19,394 nucleotides of DNA from DATKSG01 sp035531775 (lineage in GTDB: Bacteria > Actinomycetota > Acidimicrobiia > Acidimicrobiales > UBA8190): the NCBI GenBank assembly GCA_035531775.1, contig DATKSG010000035.1:1-19394 (forward strand), written 5' to 3'. Every line of letters begins with the position of its first letter. The first letter of the stretch is position 1. The translations under genes and the position numbers were made by a program. The notes beneath the pieces were generated by a model. That model did no database searches. It was not told the origin of the DNA and was given only the letters and a program-made list of their open reading frames with translations. Shown here in pieces: positions 13,744-19,394 of the stretch.

Positions 13744-14519
13744 GCGATCTGTCGTTGGCCCTGGCCCAGACGGCCTATGCGCTACGCGGCTTCCTGCGCA
13801 ACGCACGAGCCCTGATCTTCACCGTCATCATGCCGGTGTTCCTGCTGCTGCTGTTCAACGCCATCTTCCACGGCACGCTGCGTTTCGAGGGCCACCCGGC
13901 TCCCGCCTCCAGCTACTTCACGGCATCGATCGTCTCGTACCAGATCATGCTGGCCGGCTTCGGGTCACTGCTCATCTCGGTCACCACGGCGCGCCAAGCG
14001 GGGCTGCTCAAACGCTTCCGCGGCACGCCCATGCCCGGTTGGGTCTACCTGGCCTCGGAGATCGGGCTCAGCATCGCCGTGGTGGCCACCACCGTCACGG
14101 TGCTGGTGGCCGTGGGGGTGATCTTCGACCACGTGGCCCTGTCGGGACACCTGCTCGTGGGCCTCGTCGTCTACCTGGTGGTGGGCACAGCGTCGTTCTG
14201 CGCTCTGGGGTTGGCTCTGGCCCGTGTGTGCACCACCACCGACACCGCTTCGGCCATCGGCCCGTTCTCCACCGTGGTGCTGTCGTTTCTGTCGGGGGTC
14301 TTCGTCCCCATCTCGATCATGCCGGCGTGGCTGCTCGATCTGGGCAACGCCTTCCCCCTGGCCCATCTGGCCCGTGGCATGCAGGCGGCCTTCTTGGTCC
14401 CAGGCTCCACCGGCATCAGCGCCGAGCACCTCGGAGTGCTGGCCGCGTGGGGAATGGGCGGACTGGTGGCGGCCGTGCGCAGCTTCCGCTGGGAGCCACT
14501 GGGCGCCGGGGCCTCATAG
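13740..14519 (+). CDS. ABC-2 type exporter permease
   Basis: The 259-residue membrane protein has about six transmembrane segments: near residues 25-43, 60-82, 103-127, 134-160, 170-195 and 228-246. RNARALIFTVIMPVFLLLLF and FLSGVFVPISIMPAWL are characteristic of the ABC-2 permease family (DrrB, NodJ). It forms the channel for the ATPase encoded just upstream. The substrate is unknown: drug, lipid or polysaccharide are all possible, and the lipid operon upstream makes a lipid an attractive guess only. The stop (14517-14519) interlocks with the stop of the convergent MurT-GatD gene (14514-14516). Confidence 0.93.
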   Translation: MSDLSLALAQTAYALRGFLRNARALIFTVIMPVFLLLLFNAIFHGTLRFEGHPAPASSYFTASIVSYQIMLAGFGSLLISVTTARQAGLLKRFRGTPMPGWVYLASEIGLSIAVVATTVTVLVAVGVIFDHVALSGHLLVGLVVYLVVGTASFCALGLALARVCTTTDTASAIGPFSTVVLSFLSGVFVPISIMPAWLLDLGNAFPLAHLARGMQAAFLVPGSTGISAEHLGVLAAWGMGGLVAAVRSFRWEPLGAGAS

Positions 14520-16580
14520 ACGGCGCACCCGGTGGAGCCGTCGGCCCGGCGCCTGGGCCAAGCGCTCGGCCCGCAGGGCCTGCTCCTCCTCGTCATCGAG
14601 AGGAGCGAGATCGGTTCCGATGGCCAAGCCCAAAAGGAAGTCGGCCAGGGCCGGGTTGCGGGCCAGGACTGGACCGTGCAGGTAGGTGCCCACCACCGAA
14701 CCGCATCGTGCCCCCTCAGTGCCGTCGCCGTTGCCCACCCCGGCGCGCACCCGCCCCAGAGGTCGTGCCCCGGGCCCGAGTCGGGTGAGCCCTCCGTGGT
14801 TCTCGAAGCCCGTCAGCGCGCCGATGGGCAGGCCGGGCTCGGACGCGGCCAGCAGCTCCCCCACCGCCCGGCGGCCGGTCCCCTTTACGGTGTGCACGTC
14901 GAGCAGGCCGAGCCCCGGCCGCGGCGCCCCGGTTGCGTCGGGGAACGTCTTCCCCGCCACCTGGTACCCGGCGCACACGGCCAACACGGCGGCCCCCGAG
15001 GCCACCGCCGCCGCCAGCTGCCCCGAGGCCAGGTGGGCGGCGGCCTGCAACTCGGGGCCGTCCTCGCCGCCGCCCAGGCAGTAGAGGTCACCAGCTGCCG
15101 GCAGGACCACATCGGAAGGGGCGAGGACGAGCTCCACGTCGACATGGCGCCACAACGCCCGGGATGCCAGCACCACTGCGTTGCCCCCGTCGCCGTAGGT
15201 GCCGAGCAAGTCGGGATGCACCACCACCACCCGCAGGGCTGAGGTTCGGTCTCCGTGGCGACGCGCTCGGCGGCCCTGGACCACCGGGGCCGGCACGGCG
15301 AAGACAGCACCGTCGCCGTGGGCGCCGCGACCGCCCCGGCCCAGCTCCCGGCGCAGGTCCTGGAAGGCGGTGTAGTTGCCCACATACTGCACGTGGGCGG
15401 CGCCGGCGGCGCCCAGGGCGGCCAGTTGGTCGGGCACCGTCACATGCGACACGCCGGCATGGCGCAGGCGCACGGCCAGGTCCCTGGCCCGTTCGCCGGT
15501 GGCCACCACGCGCCGGCCGGCCAGGCGTTCGAAGGCCACGTCCCACAACCACGACGGGTCATGCCCATCGGCCACCCGGGCATTGACGGCCACCACCACC
15601 GGGTCGTCGTCGTCCTCTAGAACCTCGAGCAGTTCGGTCCATCCGGCCGGGTTCTTGGCCAGCAGAAGGCGGACCGTGACGTCGCCGGCCGACACGGTGG
15701 CGAAACGGCCTTCCACATCGCCCACCGGGGCCATGGCCTCGAGGGCAGCGGCCGGCTCGACGCCGAGCACCGAGGCGGCGGCCACGGCCATGGCGGCATT
15801 GGCCCGGTTGCACCTCCCGGGCAGTGACAACGACACCGCCAGTCGCCGGCCGTCGTCGAAGACGAGCTCGTCGCCTTGCAGCCACACCACCGGGGTGGGC
15901 CGGGCCAACCCGCATGTGCTCGACCAGCCCGGCCCCTCGGCGGCGAAAGTGACCGGCCCGTCACAAGCCGGGCAGCCCACGGCATCGGATCGCCACAGCT
16001 GGCCGGCGCCCACCCAGCGCACGTTGGGAGCCGTGCCGGCGGCCCAGGCCACCAGCGGATCGTCGGCGTTGGCCACCACCGTGCCCTCGAAGCCGGCCAG
16101 GGCCTGGCGAAAGCGCGCCGCCACCATGCGCACCTCGCTCACCCGGTCGAGCTGGTCACGCGACAAGTTGAGCAGCGCCACGACCACGGGGCCGAGGGCG
16201 GCCACGGCGGATCCCAGGTAGCCCTCGTCCACCTCTAACACGGCCCGAGCTTCGCAGCGAGCGCCGGCCAGGGCGGCCACCAGGCCGGCGGGCAGGTTGG
16301 AGCCCGCTGCGTTGGTGGCCACCACCGAAGCACCGCCCAGCGCCGCGGTGAGCAGGCGGGTGGTGGTCGTCTTGCCGTTGGTCCCCGTCACCAGGGCCAC
16401 GGTGCGGTGCCGTCCCAGGCGCTCGAGTAGGTCGGGGGCCACGAGCAGCCCCACGCGGCCGCCCACCACCGAGCCCGAGCCCACCCCGAGCCTTCGCGAC
16501 AATCCCCCGACGGCGGTGGTGGCCCAAGCGGCGGCTCGCCCCCGGTCCCACGGCGGGGCGAGCGACGTGGTCGGGCTCAC
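14514..16580 (-). CDS. murT-gatD: MurT-GatD fusion: lipid II isoglutaminyl synthase in one polypeptide
   Basis: The 688-residue product joins two proteins that are normally separate subunits. They amidate the D-glutamate of lipid II to D-isoglutamine in the cytoplasm. MurT part (1 to about 414): P-loop VTGTNGKTTTT with Lys70, LNLSRDQLDR, and the C-terminal DUF1727 motif ADGHDPSWLWDVAFE (Asp338, Asp341, Asp347), ending at GNYTAFQDLRREL. A linker rich in Gly, Arg and Ala (about 415-448) follows. GatD part (about 449-688): VHPDLLGTYGDGGNAVVL, nucleophile Cys536 in AVCAGYQVAG, and His635 in GTYLHGPVLARNPALADFLL. The reading frame through the linker was checked base by base and has no stop. In the MurT zinc ribbon only Cys203, Cys206 and Cys223 remain; the expected third ligand is Ser220. 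The GTG at 16580 overlaps the upstream HAD-PlsC stop as GTGA. A secondary start for free GatD at an in-frame GTG cannot be excluded. Confidence 0.92.
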   Translation of the reverse strand: MSPTTSLAPPWDRGRAAAWATTAVGGLSRRLGVGSGSVVGGRVGLLVAPDLLERLGRHRTVALVTGTNGKTTTTRLLTAALGGASVVATNAAGSNLPAGLVAALAGARCEARAVLEVDEGYLGSAVAALGPVVVALLNLSRDQLDRVSEVRMVAARFRQALAGFEGTVVANADDPLVAWAAGTAPNVRWVGAGQLWRSDAVGCPACDGPVTFAAEGPGWSSTCGLARPTPVVWLQGDELVFDDGRRLAVSLSLPGRCNRANAAMAVAAASVLGVEPAAALEAMAPVGDVEGRFATVSAGDVTVRLLLAKNPAGWTELLEVLEDDDDPVVVAVNARVADGHDPSWLWDVAFERLAGRRVVATGERARDLAVRLRHAGVSHVTVPDQLAALGAAGAAHVQYVGNYTAFQDLRRELGRGGRGAHGDGAVFAVPAPVVQGRRARRHGDRTSALRVVVVHPDLLGTYGDGGNAVVLASRALWRHVDVELVLAPSDVVLPAAGDLYCLGGGEDGPELQAAAHLASGQLAAAVASGAAVLAVCAGYQVAGKTFPDATGAPRPGLGLLDVHTVKGTGRRAVGELLAASEPGLPIGALTGFENHGGLTRLGPGARPLGRVRAGVGNGDGTEGARCGSVVGTYLHGPVLARNPALADFLLGLAIGTDLAPLDDEEEQALRAERLAQAPGRRLHRVRRL

Positions 16581-17995
16581 GCCCGGGCGCGTCCGGGTGG
16601 GTAGGTGCGAGCCAGCTCCTCCGGCGTCGGCGCGTGAGCCTGGCGTGCCTGGTCCGGCAGCAGGGCGCTGACCGCTGCCATGATGGCGGCGGTGTCGGCC
16701 ACGGCGTCGTCGAGGCCCAGGGCCAGCGGCGCCCCCACCCGCAGGCGCACCACAGGCGGATGGCGCAGCGTGGTCACATCCGGTACCCGCGACGAGCGCG
16801 GCCACACCTGCTCGGTCCCCCACAAGCCGACGGGCACCACCGGCGCCCCGGTCATGGCGGCCAGGCGCGCCGCCCCGGTCTTGGCGCTGAGCACCGGGTC
16901 GAAGAAGGCCTCGCCGCGCGGGATGGTGCCCTGGGGGAGGATGACCACCACCTCGCCGGCTTCCAGGGCACGACGGGCCTGGCGCAGCGGTGCGTCACTC
17001 TTGGCCCCGCGGTCGACGCTGATGCCGCCGAGCGCCCGGGCCAGCTGTCCCACCACCGGGGCGTCGAACAACTCGCGCTTGCCGAGGAAGCGCACAGGGC
17101 GCCCAAGGCGGGCGGCCACGATAGCCAGGGCAGCCACGTCGAAGTAGCTGCGATGGTTGGCCGCCAGCAGGGCCGGGCCGCGCCTTGGCACGTGCTCGAG
17201 GCCGGCGATGTCGAAGCGGACGTAGGGGAAGGCCTCGGGCCGCATCACGTGGCGCAGCAGGTGGTAGGGCTCGAGCCCGAGCACCTTGGGCACCCCGGCC
17301 GGGCGGTCCCAGTGCTCGAGGGGCCAGCGCCGGATCAAGGCGGCCGCCCGCAGGCGCCGATCGGGGTTGACCACGTGCGGGTGGCCCACCGCCCCGAGCA
17401 GCGGGAGGTCGAAGAAGCTGTCGGAGTAGGCGTGGCTGAGTCCCAGGTCGACGCCGTGGGCCTCCGCCCACCGCCGCACGGCGTCGCGCTTGCCGGTGGA
17501 CCACACGAACTCGCCGTCGATGCCGCCGGTGTAGAGGCCCTTGGACCGGGCGTAGCGGGTGGCCACCACGTCGTCGAAGCCCATGAGCTCGGCGAAGGGG
17601 GCCACCAGGTCCGCCGGGGTGGTGGTGGCCAGGACCAGGCGGTGCCCGGCTGCCCGGTGCTCGGCCAGCACGGCCGGGGCGTAGGGCTGGACCAGCTGGA
17701 CCAGCTCGGCGGCGGCCATGGCCCCGGCCCGGCACATGGCGTCCACGGCCCAACCCCGCACGAAACGAGGGGCGGCGCGCGCCATGGCCATGAAGGGAAT
17801 GGACTCGCCCATGAGGTCGTAGGTGGCATAGAGCAGCCGCTCGCCGGGCAGCGACCGGTGGCCCTCGAACAGGCCTTCGGCGTGCATGGCGGCGCTCATG
17901 ACCAGGCCGCTGGCCCCGCGCAGCAGCGTGCGGTCGAGGTCCACGAACACCGCGGCGCGGCCCGGCTCCACGTAGGGGGCAGCAGCGTCGGCCAT
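16577..17995 (-). CDS. HAD-IB phosphatase / PlsC acyltransferase fusion
   Basis: The 472-residue product has two domains. Residues about 14-225 are an HAD-IB hydrolase with an intact active site: DLDRT (Asp19, Asp21), TTT in VLATTTPADL, Lys169 in STGKRDAV, and SDSFFD (Asp192, Asp196). Residues about 255-440 are a PlsC acyltransferase with NHRSYFD (280-286), GGISVDRG and PQGTIPRG (354-361), where Gln355 replaces the usual Glu of block III. A similar fusion (PlsC, Rv2483c) is known in Mycobacterium tuberculosis. It would form phosphatidic acid from lysophosphatidic acid, with a phosphatase step attached. The ATG at 17995 lies just before the conserved fold. It is first in an operon with MurT-GatD and divergent from a LysR regulator across 240 bp. 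Confidence 0.9.
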   Translation of the reverse strand: MADAAAPYVEPGRAAVFVDLDRTLLRGASGLVMSAAMHAEGLFEGHRSLPGERLLYATYDLMGESIPFMAMARAAPRFVRGWAVDAMCRAGAMAAAELVQLVQPYAPAVLAEHRAAGHRLVLATTTPADLVAPFAELMGFDDVVATRYARSKGLYTGGIDGEFVWSTGKRDAVRRWAEAHGVDLGLSHAYSDSFFDLPLLGAVGHPHVVNPDRRLRAAALIRRWPLEHWDRPAGVPKVLGLEPYHLLRHVMRPEAFPYVRFDIAGLEHVPRRGPALLAANHRSYFDVAALAIVAARLGRPVRFLGKRELFDAPVVGQLARALGGISVDRGAKSDAPLRQARRALEAGEVVVILPQGTIPRGEAFFDPVLSAKTGAARLAAMTGAPVVPVGLWGTEQVWPRSSRVPDVTTLRHPPVVRLRVGAPLALGLDDAVADTAAIMAAVSALLPDQARQAHAPTPEELARTYPPGRARA

Positions 17996-18012
17996 GGCAG
18001 CGACGATACCCG

Positions 18013-18072
18013 CCGCTGCGGCGCCGTCCCCCGCCCTGCGGTGCCGTCCCCAGCCCTGCGGTGCCGTCCCCA
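18013..18072. repeat. Three tandem 20-bp repeat units
   Basis: Units at 18033-18052 and 18053-18072 are identical (GCCCTGCGGTGCCGTCCCCA). The preceding unit at 18013-18032 is a degenerate copy, and a four-base partial copy (GCCC) follows. On the minus strand each unit reads TGGGGACGGCACCGCAGGGC. The array lies 17 bp upstream of the HAD-PlsC start and may be in its leader. Function unknown. Confidence 0.85.
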
Positions 18073-18085
18073 GCCCGTACACGCG

Positions 18086-18117
18086 ACGAAGGGACCGGGG
18101 GGGGCCGGTCCCTTCGT
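18086..18117. repeat. Strong 13-bp hairpin with a six-G loop
   Basis: ACGAAGGGACCGG (86-98 of this kilobase) and CCGGTCCCTTCGT (105-117) are perfect reverse complements around GGGGGG. It lies between two divergent genes, so it does not terminate either of them in the ordinary sense. On the minus strand it precedes the tandem repeats and could be in the HAD-PlsC leader. It may be a REP-like element or a regulatory structure. Confidence 0.8.
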
Positions 18118-18190
18118 ACCGACTCGACAGGAAGAGGAGGGGGGGTGTCCAGTCCCTGTGGTCTTGGGGACATTCTGCGGGAAGCCGGAC

Positions 18191-18216
18191 AATCTGTCAA
18201 GCAGCTATTACAGATT
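18191..18216. promoter_or_regulatory. Dyad upstream of the LysR gene; candidate LysR binding site
   Basis: AATCTGT (18191-18197) and ACAGATT (18210-18216) are perfect reverse complements separated by 12 bp. The dyad lies 19 to 45 bp upstream of the LysR ATG, in the AT-rich block where the promoter should be. LysR proteins usually bind interrupted dyads and control their own gene and the divergent one. The exact T-N11-A rule is not met, so the assignment is tentative. Confidence 0.55.
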
Positions 18217-18235
18217 CGTGGTATCACTATTAGCG

Positions 18236-19207
18236 ATGGAACTGCGGCACCTCCAGGCCCTGGTGGCGGTATCGGAGCACGGATCGTTCTCCGCCGCCGC
18301 CGATGCCCTCGGCACCGTGCAGTCCAATGTGTCGGCCCATGTGGCCCGCCTCGAACGCGAGGTCGGGGCGCAGCTCGTGGACCGCTCGGCCGGGCATCTG
18401 ACCCCCGAAGGCGAGGTGGTGGTGGCCCGGGCCTATCGGGTGGTGGGCGAGCTCGAAGCCCTGCAGGCCGATCTGGCCGCCCTGGGCGAGGAAGTCACCG
18501 GCTTCGTGCGCGCCGGCATGATCGGCACCACGGCCCGGTGGCTGGTCCCGCCGCTGCTCGCCGAGTTGTCCGAACGCCACCGCAAGCTGCGCCTCATGGT
18601 GGCCGAGGGCACCACCACCATGCTCGAGCCGCAGCTGGCCGCCGGGCGCCTGGACCTGGCCATCGTGAGCATGCCGGTAGCCGGGCGCGACCTCACCTTC
18701 GAGCCGCTGTTCGAGGAGGACCTGGTGCTCGTGGTCCCCATGGAGAACGACCCGCTCGGCGGGGCCGGTCGGGTGGAGCTGGCCGAGCTCGGGCGTCTGG
18801 AACTGCTGCTGCCGGCCCCGGGCACCCCGTTTCGCTCCGAGATCGACGCCGCCGTGAAGCCGGCCGGGGTGACGCTGCACCCCCGGGCCGAGATGGACGG
18901 GGTGCGCCTCATCGCCACCCTCACCTTCGAGGGTTACGGACCGGCGGTCCTGCCGGCTAGTGCCGTGCCGCCTCATCTGCGCCCGAAGTTCCGCCTGGTG
19001 GCGGTGGACGGGCTGCCCAATCGGCGCGTCGGCCTGGCCCTGCGCAGCCGCGGCCTGCCCTCGGCCGCCACCCGCGCCGTGCTCGACGTGCTGCGGCGAT
19101 TGGTGACATCGCCCGATGGACTGCCCGAAGGCCTTCGGGCCCTCGGCCCCACGGCGCTATCGCGCAGCGAGGGCTCGTGGCGAGCCGTGGGCGTCCCCAA
19201 CGACTGA
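18236..19207 (+). CDS. LysR-family transcriptional regulator
   Basis: The 323-residue product starts with a classical LysR winged helix-turn-helix (residues 1-60): MELRHLQALVAVSEHGSFSA followed by AADALGTVQSNVSAHVARLE and a wing ending LVDRSAGHLTPEG. Residues about 88-295 are the periplasmic-binding-protein-like effector domain, with GTTARWLVPPLLAELSERH and GRLDLAIVSMPV as typical segments. The ATG at 18236 matches the normal LysR N-terminus exactly. The gene is divergent from the HAD-PlsC/MurT-GatD operon, so that operon is its most likely target, along with itself. The co-inducer cannot be inferred. The C-terminal 30 residues extend beyond the usual domain end. Confidence 0.93.
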   Translation: MELRHLQALVAVSEHGSFSAAADALGTVQSNVSAHVARLEREVGAQLVDRSAGHLTPEGEVVVARAYRVVGELEALQADLAALGEEVTGFVRAGMIGTTARWLVPPLLAELSERHRKLRLMVAEGTTTMLEPQLAAGRLDLAIVSMPVAGRDLTFEPLFEEDLVLVVPMENDPLGGAGRVELAELGRLELLLPAPGTPFRSEIDAAVKPAGVTLHPRAEMDGVRLIATLTFEGYGPAVLPASAVPPHLRPKFRLVAVDGLPNRRVGLALRSRGLPSAATRAVLDVLRRLVTSPDGLPEGLRALGPTALSRSEGSWRAVGVPND

Positions 19208-19224
19208 AATAACTCCCGTAGCGC

Positions 19225-19394
19225 TCAGTTGACCGAGGGGCTCGGCGGGTACGACGCCAGCATGGCCAGCGTCCCGCCCTGGCGCTGGAGCACGTCGTGC
19301 CACAGGCGCTCGGGTGCGGTGGCGAAGACGTCGCCGGGCATGGCGTCGAACACGAACCACGCATTCTCGGCCAATTCCTGCTCGAGTTGCGTCT
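19225..19394 (-). CDS. 3' end of an unrecognised gene (partial)
   Basis: A reading frame enters from beyond the right edge and ends at TGA (19225-19227). It gives 55 residues that include ENAWFVFDAMPGDVFATAPE and a tail WHDVLQRQGG followed by ASYPPSPSVN. The codon pattern (G or C at third positions) matches neighbouring real genes, and the other minus-strand frames here are Arg/Pro-rich shadows. It converges on the LysR gene with a 17-bp gap. I do not recognise the family from this fragment. Confidence 0.6.
   Translation of the reverse strand, partial: TQLEQELAENAWFVFDAMPGDVFATAPERLWHDVLQRQGGTLAMLASYPPSPSVN

Larger units (their letters stand above)
17996..18235. other. Divergent intergenic region of HAD-PlsC and LysR
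   Basis: This 240-bp gap is the longest non-coding stretch in the window. From left to right it holds three 20-bp tandem units, a 13-bp hairpin, a purine/G-rich stretch (18129-18145), and an AT-richer block (about 18190-18235) with a dyad, which probably contains the LysR promoter. I see no convincing ORF or RNA gene in it. Confidence 0.6.

Noticed and set aside
16634..18235. Long plus-strand open frame leading into LysR
   Set aside because: It is antisense to the HAD-PlsC gene and consists of His/Gly/Val-rich shadow sequence; the LysR homology begins precisely at the ATG at 18236.
19207..19214. The octamer AAATAACT, identical to the one flanking the ISL3 end at 142-149
   Set aside because: A target duplication must sit at both ends of the same element. 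The left end of this IS lies outside the window, and no IS terminus adjoins 19207, so the match is treated as chance.
1..19394. CRISPR arrays, toxin-antitoxin pairs, phage genes or defence systems
   Set aside because: Both strands were read for these. No spaced palindromic repeats, nuclease or methylase motifs, integrases or phage structural genes were found; the only mobile DNA is the IS end.

Overview
The window is a high-GC (about 70% by eye), gene-dense actinobacterial segment. The signs are many GTG starts, 4-bp ATGA/GTGA stop-start overlaps, a CysQ of the mycobacterial type, an HAD-PlsC fusion resembling one in mycobacteria, and a MurT/GatD peptidoglycan amidation enzyme. The protein style suggests a deep-branching actinobacterium such as an acidimicrobium, but nothing here fixes the taxon.

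Layout. (1) 1-141 is the right end of an ISL3-family insertion sequence, followed by tRNA-Val(CAC) on the minus strand. (2) 251-2484 (minus) is an amidase-cysQ operon whose cysQ stop codon lies inside the 5' end of the tRNA. (3) 2518-4267 (plus) holds a two-domain VOC/glyoxalase-fold protein and a proline-rich membrane protein. (4) 4219-5999 (minus) holds a TetR regulator and an acyltransferase-3 membrane protein. They are divergent from (5) 6037-12192 (plus), a tightly coupled four-gene operon: fatty-acyl-reductase-like SDR fused to an HAD-IB phosphatase, zinc-type MDR alcohol dehydrogenase, LarA-like (DUF2088) protein, and PlsC-type acyltransferase. A perfect palindrome at the TetR start is the likely control site for both directions. 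(6) 12287-14519 (plus) is a small helical protein of unknown function followed by an ABC-2 export system (ATPase plus permease). (7) 14514-17995 (minus) is a two-gene operon: an HAD-IB/PlsC fusion and, strikingly, MurT and GatD joined in one 688-residue reading frame. (8) 17996-18235 is a repeat-rich divergent intergenic region with tandem 20-bp units, a strong hairpin and a dyad upstream of a LysR regulator (18236-19207). (9) The window ends in the 3' part of an unrecognised minus-strand gene.

How the genes may work together. Region 5 looks like an undescribed acyl-lipid modification pathway: an acyl reductase, an alcohol dehydrogenase, a phosphatase-like domain, an acyltransferase and a LarA-fold protein that keeps the lysine and two of the histidines of the nickel-pincer site but has lost other active-site residues. 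An OafA-type acyltransferase and TetR sit beside it. Region 7 couples phospholipid acylation with peptidoglycan amidation, so much of the window concerns the cell envelope. The two observations I rate highest are the MurT-GatD fusion and the LarA-like protein embedded in a lipid operon.
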